Shown one piece after another: positions 50,522-60,095 of a DNA stretch of 64,000 bases; the first letter of the stretch is position 1; each line of letters starts with the position of its first letter. Position numbers and translations under genes: made by a program. This stretch comes from Mageeibacillus indolicus UPII9-5 (GTDB taxonomy: Bacteria > Bacillota > Clostridia > Saccharofermentanales > Fastidiosipilaceae), in assembly GCF_000025225.2 (NCBI RefSeq), contig NC_013895.2, positions 744,001 to 808,000 of the forward strand, given 5' to 3'. The notes under the pieces are model-generated. The model ran no database searches and was not told the DNA's origin. It worked only from the letters and a program-made list of their open reading frames with translations.

Positions 50522-52084
50522 ATGGATAAACTTTACTATATCCTTGCTGCGGTAATCGGCCTTGCTCTGGGAATTGGCATAACCTATTTATTTTATCGTT
50601 TGGATCTTAACAAAGCTCGGGCTAAACTGGTCACTGAAAGCAAATTGGCCGGTGAAAAAGCTGAGCAGGCTTACAACGAAGCATGTAAAAACGGTGAAAG
50701 CAGAAAAAGGGAATTGCTTTTACAAGTCAAGGAGGAAATTCAACGCTCCCGTATTAATCTGGAACGAGATGTACGTGAACGCAAAGCTGATTTACAGCGT
50801 GAGCGTAACCGAATTGATCAAAAAGAAGAGCAACTTGAAAGACGTTTGGGTGATTTGAGCAACCGAGAAGAGAAGTATGAAACAAAACTTGCCGCGTTGC
50901 AGGATGAAGAACGTCGTATCGCAGAAATGGAAGAAACTAAGAAACTGGAACTCGAAAAAATTTCGTCTTTGTCGATGGAAGAAGCCAAAAATCAGGTGCT
51001 TTCTTTAGCTAAAGATACTTACCGTCATGAAATGGCCTTGATGCTGCGACAGATGGAAGAAGAAACTAAAGATAAAGCTGAGTATAAAGCTAAAGAAATT
51101 ATCGCCACAGCGATTCAGCGTTACTCAGCAGACTGTGTCTCTGAAACAACGGTATCCGTAGTCAACCTACCAAGTGATGAGATGAAAGGGCGGATTATAG
51201 GGCGCGAAGGTCGCAACATAAGAGCTATTGAAACCATAACTGGCGCGGATTTGATTATTGATGATACTCCTGAAGCGGTGATTGTCTCGTGCTTTGACCC
51301 GATTAGGCGTGAGATCGCTAAGCTTACGATTGAAAAACTAGTCTTGGACGGCAGAATTCATCCGGCACGAATCGAAGAAATGGCGGAAAAATCGCGTAAA
51401 GAGATTGATGCCATCATTAAGCGAGAAGGCGAACGTGCCTGCTTGGAAACGGGAATTATGGGCATGCATCCCGAGTTAATGAAATATTTGGGCCGTATGC
51501 ATTACCGTTACAGTCATGGCCAGAATTGTTTAAAGCATTCTCTCGAAGTGAGTTGGCTATGCGGCTTAATGGCAGCTGAGCTTGATCTGGATGTAACTAT
51601 GGCGAAGCGTGCCGGGCTTTTGCATGATATAGGCAAGGCAGCCGATTTTGAGCTGGAAGGATCCCATGTGACGATTGGAGGAGATTTGGCTCGTAGATTT
51701 AACGAACCTCCCATCGTTATTAATTCTATCGTATCGCATCATGGCGACTGCGAAGCTTTAACTCCTATTGCAGTGTTAGTGGCTGCGGCCGATGCTTTAT
51801 CGGCAGCAAGGCCGGGTGCAAGACGTGAAAATGTAGAAACTTACATCAAACGTATTCAACGTTTGGAAGAGATAGCGATGTCGCATGAGGGAGTTGAAAA
51901 ATGCTACGCTATAAAGGCGGGTCGGGAAATAAGAGTTTTGGTTCAACCGGAAAAGGTCTCCGATGAAGATATGATTTTGACCGCTCGGGAGATTTGTCAT
52001 GAGATTGAAGAAGAACTTAGCTATCCCGGAACGATAAAAGTCAATATGATTCGTGAAACCCGTGTCTCCGATATGGCAAAGTAG
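50522..52084 (+). CDS. rny: Ribonuclease Y
   Basis: The membrane-bound endoribonuclease that starts mRNA decay in many Firmicutes. Layout is standard: an N-terminal membrane helix ([20 protein letters not shown]), a long charged coiled coil (about 30-200), a KH domain ([27 protein letters not shown]) and an HD domain with His-368 and Asp-369 in [17 protein letters not shown] and [13 protein letters not shown] are also typical. ATG 50522 is preferred because GGAGGA (50509-50514) is placed correctly; an in-frame ATG at 50507 overlaps it. 520 residues. ymdB follows after a terminator, an order conserved in Bacillus. Confidence 0.97.
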   Translation: MDKLYYILAAVIGLALGIGITYLFYRLDLNKARAKLVTESKLAGEKAEQAYNEACKNGESRKRELLLQVKEEIQRSRINLERDVRERKADLQRERNRIDQKEEQLERRLGDLSNREEKYETKLAALQDEERRIAEMEETKKLELEKISSLSMEEAKNQVLSLAKDTYRHEMALMLRQMEEETKDKAEYKAKEIIATAIQRYSADCVSETTVSVVNLPSDEMKGRIIGREGRNIRAIETITGADLIIDDTPEAVIVSCFDPIRREIAKLTIEKLVLDGRIHPARIEEMAEKSRKEIDAIIKREGERACLETGIMGMHPELMKYLGRMHYRYSHGQNCLKHSLEVSWLCGLMAAELDLDVTMAKRAGLLHDIGKAADFELEGSHVTIGGDLARRFNEPPIVINSIVSHHGDCEALTPIAVLVAAADALSAARPGARRENVETYIKRIQRLEEIAMSHEGVEKCYAIKAGREIRVLVQPEKVSDEDMILTAREICHEIEEELSYPGTIKVNMIRETRVSDMAK

Positions 52085-52140
52085 GATGCTTGTCCTGAAT
52101 TGCCATAGTACAAATTATGTATGACGATTAATAGTAAGTT

Positions 52141-52175
52141 AAGGGGATTGGCCACTAGGCTGATCCCCTTTTTTT
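52141..52175 (+). terminator. Intrinsic terminator of rny
   Basis: A stem of up to 13 pairs (52141-52153 with 52158-52170, two G-T pairs) has loop ACTA and seven T residues at the end. Confidence 0.9.
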
Positions 52176-52214
52176 GTCAAATTATGCTAGAATTAGTTTA
52201 TTAGGAGGTGCGAC

Positions 52215-53000
52215 TTGCTGCGTATTATTTTTATCGGAGATGTTGTCGGAACTGCCGGCATTAAAATGATTCAACGTGAGTTACCGCGTTTGCGCCAAGA
52301 ATTACAGGTAGACTTTTGTGTCGCCAACGGTGAAAATGCAGCCGGAGGTTTGGGCATAACCGGTTCATTGGCGCAGGCATTATATAAAGCTGGGATAGAT
52401 TGCATCACGCTCGGCAATCACACTTGGTCAAAGTGGGAAATCAACAGTTGGATAGATACGGATAAGTCCATGTTGCGTCCGGGTAATGGGGGGAAGAATT
52501 GGTCCGGTCAGAGCTGTGCCGTTTTTGACTTACCGCAAGGGAAAATTATGGTCACACAGATACTCGGTCAGGTATTTATGGAATCCTGCGAATCTCCTTT
52601 TGATTATATTGATCGTGAGCTTACCGTTTGGAAACAGAAGTTTGCGCCAAATATAACTTTGGTCGATTTTCATGCAGAAGCGACAGCTGAGAAACAAACC
52701 ATGGGCTATTTTCTAGACGGTCGGGTAACCGCTGTGCTAGGGACGCATACGCATGTGCAGACTGCCGATGAACACATCTTAACGCGCGGTACTGCTTATA
52801 TAACTGATGTAGGGATGACGGGACCTGGCAATGGGGTGATTGGGATGCGCCAAAGCACGGCTATGCGGAGATTCGTCGACCATTTGCCAGCACGATATGA
52901 ATTGGCTGATGGGAAGACAGTTATGCAAGCTGTTTTTATCGAAGCTGATCCGTCCAATGGTAAAGCGAGCAAGATTGAACGAATTTTTTTACGAGATTAA
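52215..53000 (+). CDS. ymdB: YmdB-family metallophosphoesterase
   Basis: A 261-residue phosphoesterase of the TIGR00282/YmdB family; the Bacillus enzyme hydrolyses 2',3'-cyclic nucleotides and affects the choice between biofilm and motility. Metal-site motifs are IGDVVGTAG (Asp-9), ANGENAAGG (Glu-40, Asn-41), LGNHTWS (Asn-68, His-69), VDFHAEATAEK and LGTHTHVQTAD. TTG 52215 is six bases after AGGAGG (52203-52208). It follows rny, its usual neighbour, and starts a long plus-strand run ending at recO. Confidence 0.95.
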   Translation: MLRIIFIGDVVGTAGIKMIQRELPRLRQELQVDFCVANGENAAGGLGITGSLAQALYKAGIDCITLGNHTWSKWEINSWIDTDKSMLRPGNGGKNWSGQSCAVFDLPQGKIMVTQILGQVFMESCESPFDYIDRELTVWKQKFAPNITLVDFHAEATAEKQTMGYFLDGRVTAVLGTHTHVQTADEHILTRGTAYITDVGMTGPGNGVIGMRQSTAMRRFVDHLPARYELADGKTVMQAVFIEADPSNGKASKIERIFLRD

Positions 53001-53024
53001 ACTCTTGAGAGGATAATACAAAGT

Positions 53025-53510
53025 ATGATATATTTATTGATAATTTTATTGGGTATAGCAGCCGACCAAGCTGTAAAATTAAGTGTCATACGGCACTTGC
53101 AGGACGGAGAGTTGTTGACTGTTATCAGTAATTTTTTTAATATTACAAAAACGGTGAACCGGGGAGCGGCTTGGAGCTTTTTGGCAGGTCAAGCTTGGGG
53201 AATTTACCTCCTCACAGCAATCTCGGCGGTTGCTTTAGTTGTTTTACTTGTATGCGTGTATAGTACTAAAGAAAAAGTTAATCGTTTCGGGCTGAGCCTA
53301 ATGGCAGCAGGGTGCGCCGGCAATTTGATCGATCGCGTTCTTTATCGTGGGGTGGTTGACATGTTTGCCTTTAACTTCGGCAGTTTCCATTATCCGGTAT
53401 TTAACGTTGCCGATATTTGCTTGGTAATAGGAACTTTGATTTTTGTTTTATTTAGTTCATTTAAGAAAAATGGTGGTAAAGATGATCATAGAATTGGACT
53501 TGCCGCTTAA
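53025..53510 (+). CDS. lspA: Lipoprotein signal peptidase (signal peptidase II)
   Basis: The aspartyl protease that removes signal peptides from prolipoproteins after lipidation. Four membrane helices fit its 161 residues. Conserved boxes are ADQAVKLSV, NRGAAWSFLAG, AGNLIDRVLYRGVVDMF with catalytic Asp-103, and FNVADICLV with Asp-130. GAGG (53007-53010) precedes ATG 53025. Predicted substrates here include the OppA lipoprotein and the lipoprotein at 34.7-35.6 kb. It overlaps the rluD-like gene by 29 bases, the classic lspA-rluD pair. Confidence 0.96.
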   Translation: MIYLLIILLGIAADQAVKLSVIRHLQDGELLTVISNFFNITKTVNRGAAWSFLAGQAWGIYLLTAISAVALVVLLVCVYSTKEKVNRFGLSLMAAGCAGNLIDRVLYRGVVDMFAFNFGSFHYPVFNVADICLVIGTLIFVLFSSFKKNGGKDDHRIGLAA

Positions 53511-54441
53511 CCGCGAGCGCTTGGATGTTACTTTAACCGAATGCTTACAAGAACTGGGGCATAAGCTTACCCGTTCGGATATTACTAAGGCTCTGAATGA
53601 AAAAAGAGTTCTGTTGGCTGACGGCACTTTCCCCAAGGCTGGGCTAAAGCTTACTTGTCCTTGTCATGTGAAAATAGAATTGTCGGAGGTGGCTGTGCCG
53701 CGGCATGAAGCTGAAGATCTGCCGCTGGATATTGTTTTTGAGGATGAGTATCTTTTGGTTGTAAATAAACCTCGTGGCTTGGTTGTTCATCCGGCTCCGG
53801 GGCATGCGAACGGAACCTTGGTGAATGCTTTGCTAAATTATTGCGGCGGGAATAATTTGTCCGATATCAATGGCGAATTCAGACCGGGTATTGTCCATCG
53901 CATCGACAAGGATACATCTGGTTTGTTGGTAGTTGCGAAGGACAATAGCATCCATAACAAATTAGCTGAATTATTGTCAGTTCACGCTATCAATAGGGTT
54001 TATCAAGCAATAGTTTTTGGCAATTTTGCAGAAACAGCAGGCAAAATAGATGCCCCGATTGGACGCGATCCCCGTAACCGTCAAAAAATGGCTGTCACCT
54101 TAAAAGGAAAACCGGCGTTGACGCATTTTACGGTTTTGGCGTCGCGCCCCGGCTATAGCCTGCTGCGGCTTAACTTAGAAACAGGTCGCACTCATCAGAT
54201 CAGGGTTCACTTAAGCTATATTGGTCATCCGGTGGTCGGTGATCCTCTTTATGCGGCGGGGAGGAAATACGCCGATCTGGGCGGGCAACTGTTGCATGCG
54301 GCGGAGCTTCATTTCAGACATCCTATTACCCAACGTATGATAGATTGTTACGCGCCTCTTCCGGAGGTGTTCAATACTTTCTTAGAGCAATTCCCGATGT
54401 TGCAAACAAAAAATCGTAATACTATGGCGGATAATTTTTGA
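53482..54441 (+). CDS. rluD: RluD-family 23S rRNA pseudouridine synthase
   Basis: Converts specific uridines in rRNA to pseudouridine. An S4 RNA-binding domain (LDVTLTECLQELGHKLTRSDITKAL) is followed by the synthase with PGIVHRIDKDTSGLLVVAK, whose Asp-142 is the catalytic residue. LETGRTHQIRVHLSYIGHPVVGDPLY is the typical RluA/RluD motif. ATG 53482 (GGTGG upstream) gives 319 residues and the family-like start; the frame is open earlier within lspA. The precise target uridine cannot be read. It touches the phoH start. Confidence 0.94.
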   Translation: MIIELDLPLNRERLDVTLTECLQELGHKLTRSDITKALNEKRVLLADGTFPKAGLKLTCPCHVKIELSEVAVPRHEAEDLPLDIVFEDEYLLVVNKPRGLVVHPAPGHANGTLVNALLNYCGGNNLSDINGEFRPGIVHRIDKDTSGLLVVAKDNSIHNKLAELLSVHAINRVYQAIVFGNFAETAGKIDAPIGRDPRNRQKMAVTLKGKPALTHFTVLASRPGYSLLRLNLETGRTHQIRVHLSYIGHPVVGDPLYAAGRKYADLGGQLLHAAELHFRHPITQRMIDCYAPLPEVFNTFLEQFPMLQTKNRNTMADNF

Positions 54442-55484
54442 AACATATGGATAAATTTATTAAACTTGATGATTTTGATATACTGGCTGAATTAAACGGC
54501 GTTTTATCACGCAACTTGGCGATATTGGAGAAACAATTTGCCGTGAGTATCACTTTGCGGTCTGACGGTTTGGTGGTGGCTGGAGCAAATGAGCTCACAA
54601 TTGAAGGGGCCTGTGGTGTGCTACAACGACTGATCAATTTACGGGCATCCGGCAATACGATCACGACGCAGCTGGTGACCTATTTAAGTGGTAAAGCAGC
54701 GCAAGGCGATTTGACTGCGGTCAGCAATTTCAGCCCTGACGGTGTTTGTGTGACTGCTAAAGGAAAAGTAGTTGCCTGCAAAACAGCGGGGCAGAGCAGG
54801 TACATTGAAGCAATCAAAAAAAATGAAGTCGTTTTTGCTATAGGGCCAGCCGGAACAGGTAAGACGTTTCTGGCGGTAGCTATGGCTGTCAATTCGTTCC
54901 GTGAGCGTAGCGTTGATCGAATTATCTTAACTAGACCTGCAGTTGAAGCCGGCGAGAAGTTGGGATTCCTTCCGGGTGATTTACAGATGAAGGTAGATCC
55001 GTACATGCGCCCACTCTACGATGCCTTGCATGAACTTATGGGCGCGGATCAATATCTAAAAAATCAGGAACGAGGGGTGATTGAAGTTTCTCCTTTGGCG
55101 TACATGCGTGGACGAACTTTGGACAATGCATTTATAATATTGGATGAAGCACAGAATACCACGCCGGAACAGATGAAAATGTTTCTGACTCGAATCGGCT
55201 TTAACTCTAAAGTAATCGTGACAGGAGATATAACTCAGATCGATTTGCCGGCAGGGAAAACATCTGGACTGTGCGATGCCAGGAGAGTCCTGACAAATAT
55301 CGACGGAATTAAATTTATAGAGCTTACTTGCGATGATGTTGTGCGTAACGGTATAGTACAAAGTATAATCCTTGCCTATGATAAAGCCGACAAACACCGT
55401 GCCAAACATGGGGGGGTAAGTTCTGCGCGGCAGTCAAAAACTGTACGGTCGCCTCAAAACAGGCTCCGGTTGCGCTTAAAATAA
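54438..55484 (+). CDS. phoH: PhoH-like ATPase
   Basis: A P-loop ATPase of the PhoH/YbeZ family, which is linked to YbeY and rRNA processing. An N-terminal KH-like region is followed by the ATPase: Walker A GPAGTGKT (136-143), LTRPAVEAGEKLGFLPGDLQMKVDPYMRPLYDAL, Walker B FIILDEAQNTTPEQMKMFLTR and VTGDITQIDLP. Length 348. TTG 54438 overlaps the rluD stop; ATG 54447 is an equally possible start. The order phoH-pgpH-ybeY-era-recO is conserved in Firmicutes. Confidence 0.95.
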   Translation: MKHMDKFIKLDDFDILAELNGVLSRNLAILEKQFAVSITLRSDGLVVAGANELTIEGACGVLQRLINLRASGNTITTQLVTYLSGKAAQGDLTAVSNFSPDGVCVTAKGKVVACKTAGQSRYIEAIKKNEVVFAIGPAGTGKTFLAVAMAVNSFRERSVDRIILTRPAVEAGEKLGFLPGDLQMKVDPYMRPLYDALHELMGADQYLKNQERGVIEVSPLAYMRGRTLDNAFIILDEAQNTTPEQMKMFLTRIGFNSKVIVTGDITQIDLPAGKTSGLCDARRVLTNIDGIKFIELTCDDVVRNGIVQSIILAYDKADKHRAKHGGVSSARQSKTVRSPQNRLRLRLK

Positions 55485-55496
55485 TTAGGAGTATAT

Positions 55497-57644
55497 ATGC
55501 GAAAATTTACAGATCGCTTACACAAGGTAAAAATAAATTTTTCCGAAGGATTAGTTACGTTTTTAACCGTGTTGGCGTTGATAGTGGTATTTTTATTAAT
55601 TTATCAAGCCGTTATTCCGGTCAGTTATAATTTACAGGTAGGATCGATCGCGGACGAGGATATTGTTCTCAATCGCGCGGTAATTGATCGGGTCAAAACC
55701 AAAGCCAAGGCTGAGAGGCAGGCGTCGCAGGTTGCCGATATCTACAATCGTTCGGAGGAAATCGCGCAAAAAAATTTGGCTGATTTGGCAACGCTTTTCA
55801 AGCGTGTTGATGCGGAAAGAAAAAAATTATCGGATAAGTTTATCACAAAATCGGATTCCTCCGATGCGGATTGGTTGCCGACCAATCCGGAAATAACGGC
55901 TGCAGTAGGCGATGCTAAAAAAATTCTGCCGGATTATTTGGCCGAGACATTAAGTGATGCCGACTGGCAACTGTTTTTTACGATGAACCCATCGACCTAT
56001 GAAATGGTGAAAAGTAATGCTGAGAGATTGGCCGATTATTTGGTAAAAAAAGAAATAACTTCATATAACTTGCTTTCAGTTGTTCAAAACGAATTGGATA
56101 CTTTAAAGGTTAATAGCAAAAGCTTTGCTTCGGAATACAGTTTAGTTGGTGATCTGCTGCGGGCAATAATCAAACCAAATATGGTTTTTAATCATGAAAC
56201 AACTTTGGCGGCTAGGAAAGATGCCTATGATGCTGCAATTGCTCAACCGGTGATGATCGAAAAAGGCACCAGAGTTGTTCTTAAAGGGGATAAAATTTCT
56301 TCGATTGAATATCAGATACTTCGGGATGCTGGCCTTATCAATGCAGGCAGTTGGGATTGGCAAATACTTTTGGGAACTTTGTTGGATGTGCTTGCAGTAT
56401 TTTTTATCGGCCGAGCATATTTAGCCGGGCATTTAGTCGATGGTTTGACCGATGCCAAACGTATTGTAAGTATTTTGGTAACATTTTTATTGCCTATTAT
56501 TATCGCTGCTTATGGGGCTGAATTTTCTCCATTTATGGCGCCGGTGTATTTTGCGACAATTATATTCACGACATATTACGGAATGCGCTTGGCACTAGTT
56601 TTTTCGGCTTGTTTACTGATGCTGGTTTTTCCTATTGCAGATATGAACTTCCAATTTTTGTTCTGCTCTTTGGTAGGCGTTATTGTATGTGCTATGCTGA
56701 CCGACAACTTTACCAAGCGCAATCGCTATGCTCTGGTCATTTTGATGGCGGCTATTGCTCCGACTTTTACTTCGATAGCATTGGATTTGTTGATGAAGAC
56801 CTCTTCCGGGGTAATGTTGAGCAACAGTTTGATTTTTTTCGCAGTCGGAGCATTGAGTGCGGTAGCAGCGATAGGCGTCATGCCTCTATACGAAATAGTA
56901 TTGGACGCGGTTTCACCCTTGCGTTTGGTTGAACTGTCAAATCCCAATCAACCTTTACTGAAAAGACTGCTCATTGAGGCGCCCGGCACCGCTCAGCATT
57001 CGGCCATGGTTGCCAATTTAGCCGAAGTTGCAGCTGAAAGCATCGGGGCTAATGCTTTACTTTCTAGGGTAGGGGCTTTGTACCATGATATTGGTAAATT
57101 GAACAATCCTAGTTATTTTACGGAAAATCAATTCGGTGAAAATCCGCATGACAAGCTTTCCCCCGAGGAAAGTGCTAAAATAATCTTTGCTCATGTAACT
57201 GATGGGGTGAAATTGGCTGAAGAAAATCGCTTGCCGGAGGCTGTGACTGCTTTTATTGTTGAACATCATGGGGATACAGTCCTCATGTCGATTTATCCAA
57301 AGGCTTGCAAAATTGCTGAAGAAAAAGGTATGCCTTTGCCGGATCCTGCAGATTTCAGCTATCCTGGGCGAATTCCGCAAAGCAAAGAAACCGGTATTGT
57401 TATGATTGCCGATTCAGTAGAAGCAGCAATGAAGTCAACGGGTTACCGCGATTTAGTGAATACAGAAAAGTTGATCAGAAAAATTGTCAAAGGAAAAAAT
57501 GATCAAGATCAGTTGGTAGATAGCGGCCTATCTTACCAAGAGGTAGAAAAGATGGTTCAAGCCTTCCTCCGTGTATACGAGGGGCAATTTCATGAAAGGT
57601 TGAAATATCCTGATGCTAATCCAGTTTCAAAAAGAAAAATGTAA
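55497..57644 (+). CDS. pgpH: PgpH-family 7TM-HD phosphodiesterase
   Basis: A 715-residue membrane receptor with an intracellular HD domain. Characterised relatives (Listeria PgpH) hydrolyse cyclic di-AMP. It has a first helix (VTFLTVLALIVVFLLIYQAVI), a large extracellular domain (7TMR-HDED, about 45-285), seven hydrophobic segments from 290 to 470, and an HD domain with APGTAQHSAMVANLAEVAAE, YHDIGKL (His-530, Asp-531), and VEHHGD. It ends 32 bases inside the ybeY-era gene. A role in c-di-AMP control of osmolyte and wall balance is inferred from the family. Confidence 0.94.
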   Translation: MRKFTDRLHKVKINFSEGLVTFLTVLALIVVFLLIYQAVIPVSYNLQVGSIADEDIVLNRAVIDRVKTKAKAERQASQVADIYNRSEEIAQKNLADLATLFKRVDAERKKLSDKFITKSDSSDADWLPTNPEITAAVGDAKKILPDYLAETLSDADWQLFFTMNPSTYEMVKSNAERLADYLVKKEITSYNLLSVVQNELDTLKVNSKSFASEYSLVGDLLRAIIKPNMVFNHETTLAARKDAYDAAIAQPVMIEKGTRVVLKGDKISSIEYQILRDAGLINAGSWDWQILLGTLLDVLAVFFIGRAYLAGHLVDGLTDAKRIVSILVTFLLPIIIAAYGAEFSPFMAPVYFATIIFTTYYGMRLALVFSACLLMLVFPIADMNFQFLFCSLVGVIVCAMLTDNFTKRNRYALVILMAAIAPTFTSIALDLLMKTSSGVMLSNSLIFFAVGALSAVAAIGVMPLYEIVLDAVSPLRLVELSNPNQPLLKRLLIEAPGTAQHSAMVANLAEVAAESIGANALLSRVGALYHDIGKLNNPSYFTENQFGENPHDKLSPEESAKIIFAHVTDGVKLAEENRLPEAVTAFIVEHHGDTVLMSIYPKACKIAEEKGMPLPDPADFSYPGRIPQSKETGIVMIADSVEAAMKSTGYRDLVNTEKLIRKIVKGKNDQDQLVDSGLSYQEVEKMVQAFLRVYEGQFHERLKYPDANPVSKRKM

Positions 57645-59304
57645 GTGGTCAACTGCAGAGCTGCGCCAAATAATTCGCTATACTTTACAGGCAGGTTTCA
57701 GCTATTTGCCATTCTCAGATTATTTAAGTGAAGAAGGCTTACAGCCAGAATTCGCTGTAACTTTTATCGGTGCCGATGCTATGCGCAGTTTGAACAAAGA
57801 ACAACGAGGTATAGACAAGGTAACAGATGTACTTTCATTTCCAATGCTTGCCATGAAAAAAGGTGCCCTAGAAGAACATTTGACAGCAGCTGATATTAAT
57901 CCAGAAAACAACAGCGTTTTTTTGGGTGATATTGTCATATGTTTGGACCGCGCGGAAGAACAAGCCCTAGAATTTAATCATACAATGCAGCGCGAAGTGG
58001 CGTTCCTGACTTTGCACAGCATGCTTCATTTAGTCGGCTATGACCATGTCGACAATGAAACGGATCGTTTGGAGATGGAAGAAATTCAACGCGAGCTTTT
58101 GGATAATCTTGGGATAAAGCGTGAAATGACTAGTGAACAAATAATTAAACTTATTACTACAAATTTAAAGCGTTTAAATGAGATAGAAAATGATTATTCT
58201 GAGCAAAAAATGTGGGCCGAGACGGATCAAGCAGCTTTTGATCCTTTGAGCGGAGAATTGAGTGCTACCGATGTCAGCACTAATTTAAATGACGGCGAGC
58301 CGATTCTTTCTGAAACCCGTTCGGTTCAGGGCAAGCAAGAGCAAGAGTGTTTGCTTAAACCGGAAGGTGAGCAAGAACAGCAACTGATTAAATCTGGGTT
58401 TGTAAGCATTGTCGGTCGTCCAAATGCCGGTAAGTCTACCTTACTTAACGCCATCAGCGGGCAGCATTTAGCAATTGTTTCACGCAAAGCTCAAACTACG
58501 CGTAACAATATAAGATCTATTTACAATGCGCGTGGAGTTCAGATGATATTTATCGATACCCCAGGCTTGCATGAACCGGATACAGAGTTGGGTAAGTATA
58601 TGCAGGAGGCTGCAAAAAAAGCTCTGAGTAATTCTGATATCCTGCTTTTGATGATTGATGCCTGCAAGGCTGGTCCAACTTCTATCGAGGAAAATTGTTT
58701 AAAAACTGCTCAATCACTTCGCTTGCCGACAGTGATTGCTTTCAATAAAATTGATTTAATTGATAAATCAGCTTTATTACCCGTTTTAAATCGGTATAGA
58801 CAGCTTGCACCACAAGCTGAGATTATTCCAATATCTGCCAAACTTTCTGATGGAGTCGGCGAACTGCTGCGTGTGTTGACTGGACTTTTGCCTACCGGTC
58901 CACGTTATTATCCAGTCGACAGTTTTACCGACCAATCAGAGAGACAAATCGCCGGCGAAATGATTCGGGAGCAGCTGCTTATTTACACTCACGAAGAAGT
59001 CCCTCACGGTACAGCTGTTATCATCGATTCCTTTGAAGAGGTAGCCGCGGAAAATTCTACTGACCCTTATGATCGTTCACTAGTACGTATACATGCTTCC
59101 ATATTATGTGATAAAGAGTCGCATAAAGGAATCATCATCGGCAAAGGCGGCCAATCTCTCAAACGCATCGGGTCAGCAGCGCGGCACAATATCGAAAAAA
59201 TGTTGGACTGTAAAGTTTACTTAGAGTTACATGTTAAGGTAAGACCTGACTGGCGTAACCGCCGCGGTATTCTTCAAGAGTTGGGATACCAAAACAAAGA
59301 TTGA
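57613..59304 (+). CDS. ybeY-era: Fused YbeY endoribonuclease and Era GTPase
   Basis: One uninterrupted 563-residue frame joins two ribosome-assembly factors. Residues 1 to about 170 are YbeY, with FIGADAMRSLNKEQRGIDKVTDVLSFPM and the zinc motif HSMLHLVGYDH (His-135, -139, -145). Residues from about 262 are complete Era: GRPNAGKST (268-276), QTTRNNIRSIY, DTPGLHEPDTELGKYM, NKID (378-381), and the KH domain GIIIGKGGQSLKRIGSAAR. A charged, Glu/Gln-rich linker of about 90 residues connects them. In most Firmicutes these are separate genes, often with dgkA or cdd between. ATG 57613 lies inside the end of pgpH; recO follows 12 bases later. Confidence 0.94.
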   Translation: MLIQFQKEKCKWSTAELRQIIRYTLQAGFSYLPFSDYLSEEGLQPEFAVTFIGADAMRSLNKEQRGIDKVTDVLSFPMLAMKKGALEEHLTAADINPENNSVFLGDIVICLDRAEEQALEFNHTMQREVAFLTLHSMLHLVGYDHVDNETDRLEMEEIQRELLDNLGIKREMTSEQIIKLITTNLKRLNEIENDYSEQKMWAETDQAAFDPLSGELSATDVSTNLNDGEPILSETRSVQGKQEQECLLKPEGEQEQQLIKSGFVSIVGRPNAGKSTLLNAISGQHLAIVSRKAQTTRNNIRSIYNARGVQMIFIDTPGLHEPDTELGKYMQEAAKKALSNSDILLLMIDACKAGPTSIEENCLKTAQSLRLPTVIAFNKIDLIDKSALLPVLNRYRQLAPQAEIIPISAKLSDGVGELLRVLTGLLPTGPRYYPVDSFTDQSERQIAGEMIREQLLIYTHEEVPHGTAVIIDSFEEVAAENSTDPYDRSLVRIHASILCDKESHKGIIIGKGGQSLKRIGSAARHNIEKMLDCKVYLELHVKVRPDWRNRRGILQELGYQNKD

Positions 59305-59316
59305 TCGGCCGTAGCT

Positions 59317-60090
59317 ATGTTTGTCAAAGGTTTAGTTGCCAAAATCAATCAGGTCAAAGAAAAAGATGCGTATATTGAATTGATTACCAGAGATCATGGA
59401 AAAATATCGCTGTTTGCCCAGGGTATATTGTTGCCGGCTTCACGTCTGCACAAATTAGCTGTGCCGTTCAGTCTTATTGAAGTTGAACTTTCTGAGCGGG
59501 GAGTGACTAAAAGGATCTTGAGTGGGGAAGTTGTAGCTGAGTTCAGTCATATTTTAGCTGAGCTCAATTTACAAATCCCGGCCGGACAGATAATTCAGCT
59601 GGTTCTTGATTTGATGCAGACTGATACGGTTCAGCCGCTGACCTATGTTTTGGCGGTCAATGCTCTTTATGCACTCAATAGACCGGAAACTGATGTTCAA
59701 CTGTTTACCGCTTTGGTAAAGGTGAAGTTGTTGTTGCTTAATGGTTACGCTTTGGATCTGGCCGCGTCAAAAAAATTTTTCTCGCAACGAGTTGACTGTT
59801 TAATGGAAGCAGACTATCAATGGCAAGATTTTCCAAGGTCTAACAAAACAGATTTAGCTAGAGTATTGGCATGCTTGAATGAAATTGAGTCGGAAAAAAT
59901 ACGCAATATACGTCTTCCGGCGCAACTGCGTTCTTCGTTTATACGGTTTGCTGAAGAGCTTCTCAATTATTGTCTTGATCATTCTTACAATCATTCAGTT
60001 TTAACGAATCAAATGGGTGAGATGGAGAAGTTGGCGGAACGTTTAAAAATTACCCGCAGGCGGGAGGCGGTAAGCGGAACGAATAACTGA
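59317..60090 (+). CDS. recO: DNA repair protein RecO
   Basis: RecO loads RecA onto SSB-coated single-stranded DNA together with RecR. The N-terminal OB fold is seen as FVKGLVAKINQVKEKDAYIELITRDHGKISLFAQGI, followed by the helical domain with LYALNRPETDVQLFTALVKVKLLLLNGYALDL. Length 257 is normal. The four-cysteine zinc knuckle present in some RecO proteins is absent. recO directly follows era, as is usual. No convincing Shine-Dalgarno is seen before ATG 59317, suggesting translation coupled to the upstream gene. Confidence 0.9.
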   Translation: MFVKGLVAKINQVKEKDAYIELITRDHGKISLFAQGILLPASRLHKLAVPFSLIEVELSERGVTKRILSGEVVAEFSHILAELNLQIPAGQIIQLVLDLMQTDTVQPLTYVLAVNALYALNRPETDVQLFTALVKVKLLLLNGYALDLAASKKFFSQRVDCLMEADYQWQDFPRSNKTDLARVLACLNEIESEKIRNIRLPAQLRSSFIRFAEELLNYCLDHSYNHSVLTNQMGEMEKLAERLKITRRREAVSGTNN

Positions 60091-60095
60091 CTTGA

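Noticed and set aside
57613-59304. YbeY-Era fusion as a sequencing artefact
   Set aside because: Both domains and the linker lie in one frame without stops. The linker has protein-like composition and no better start for Era is evident, though read-level checking is still advised.
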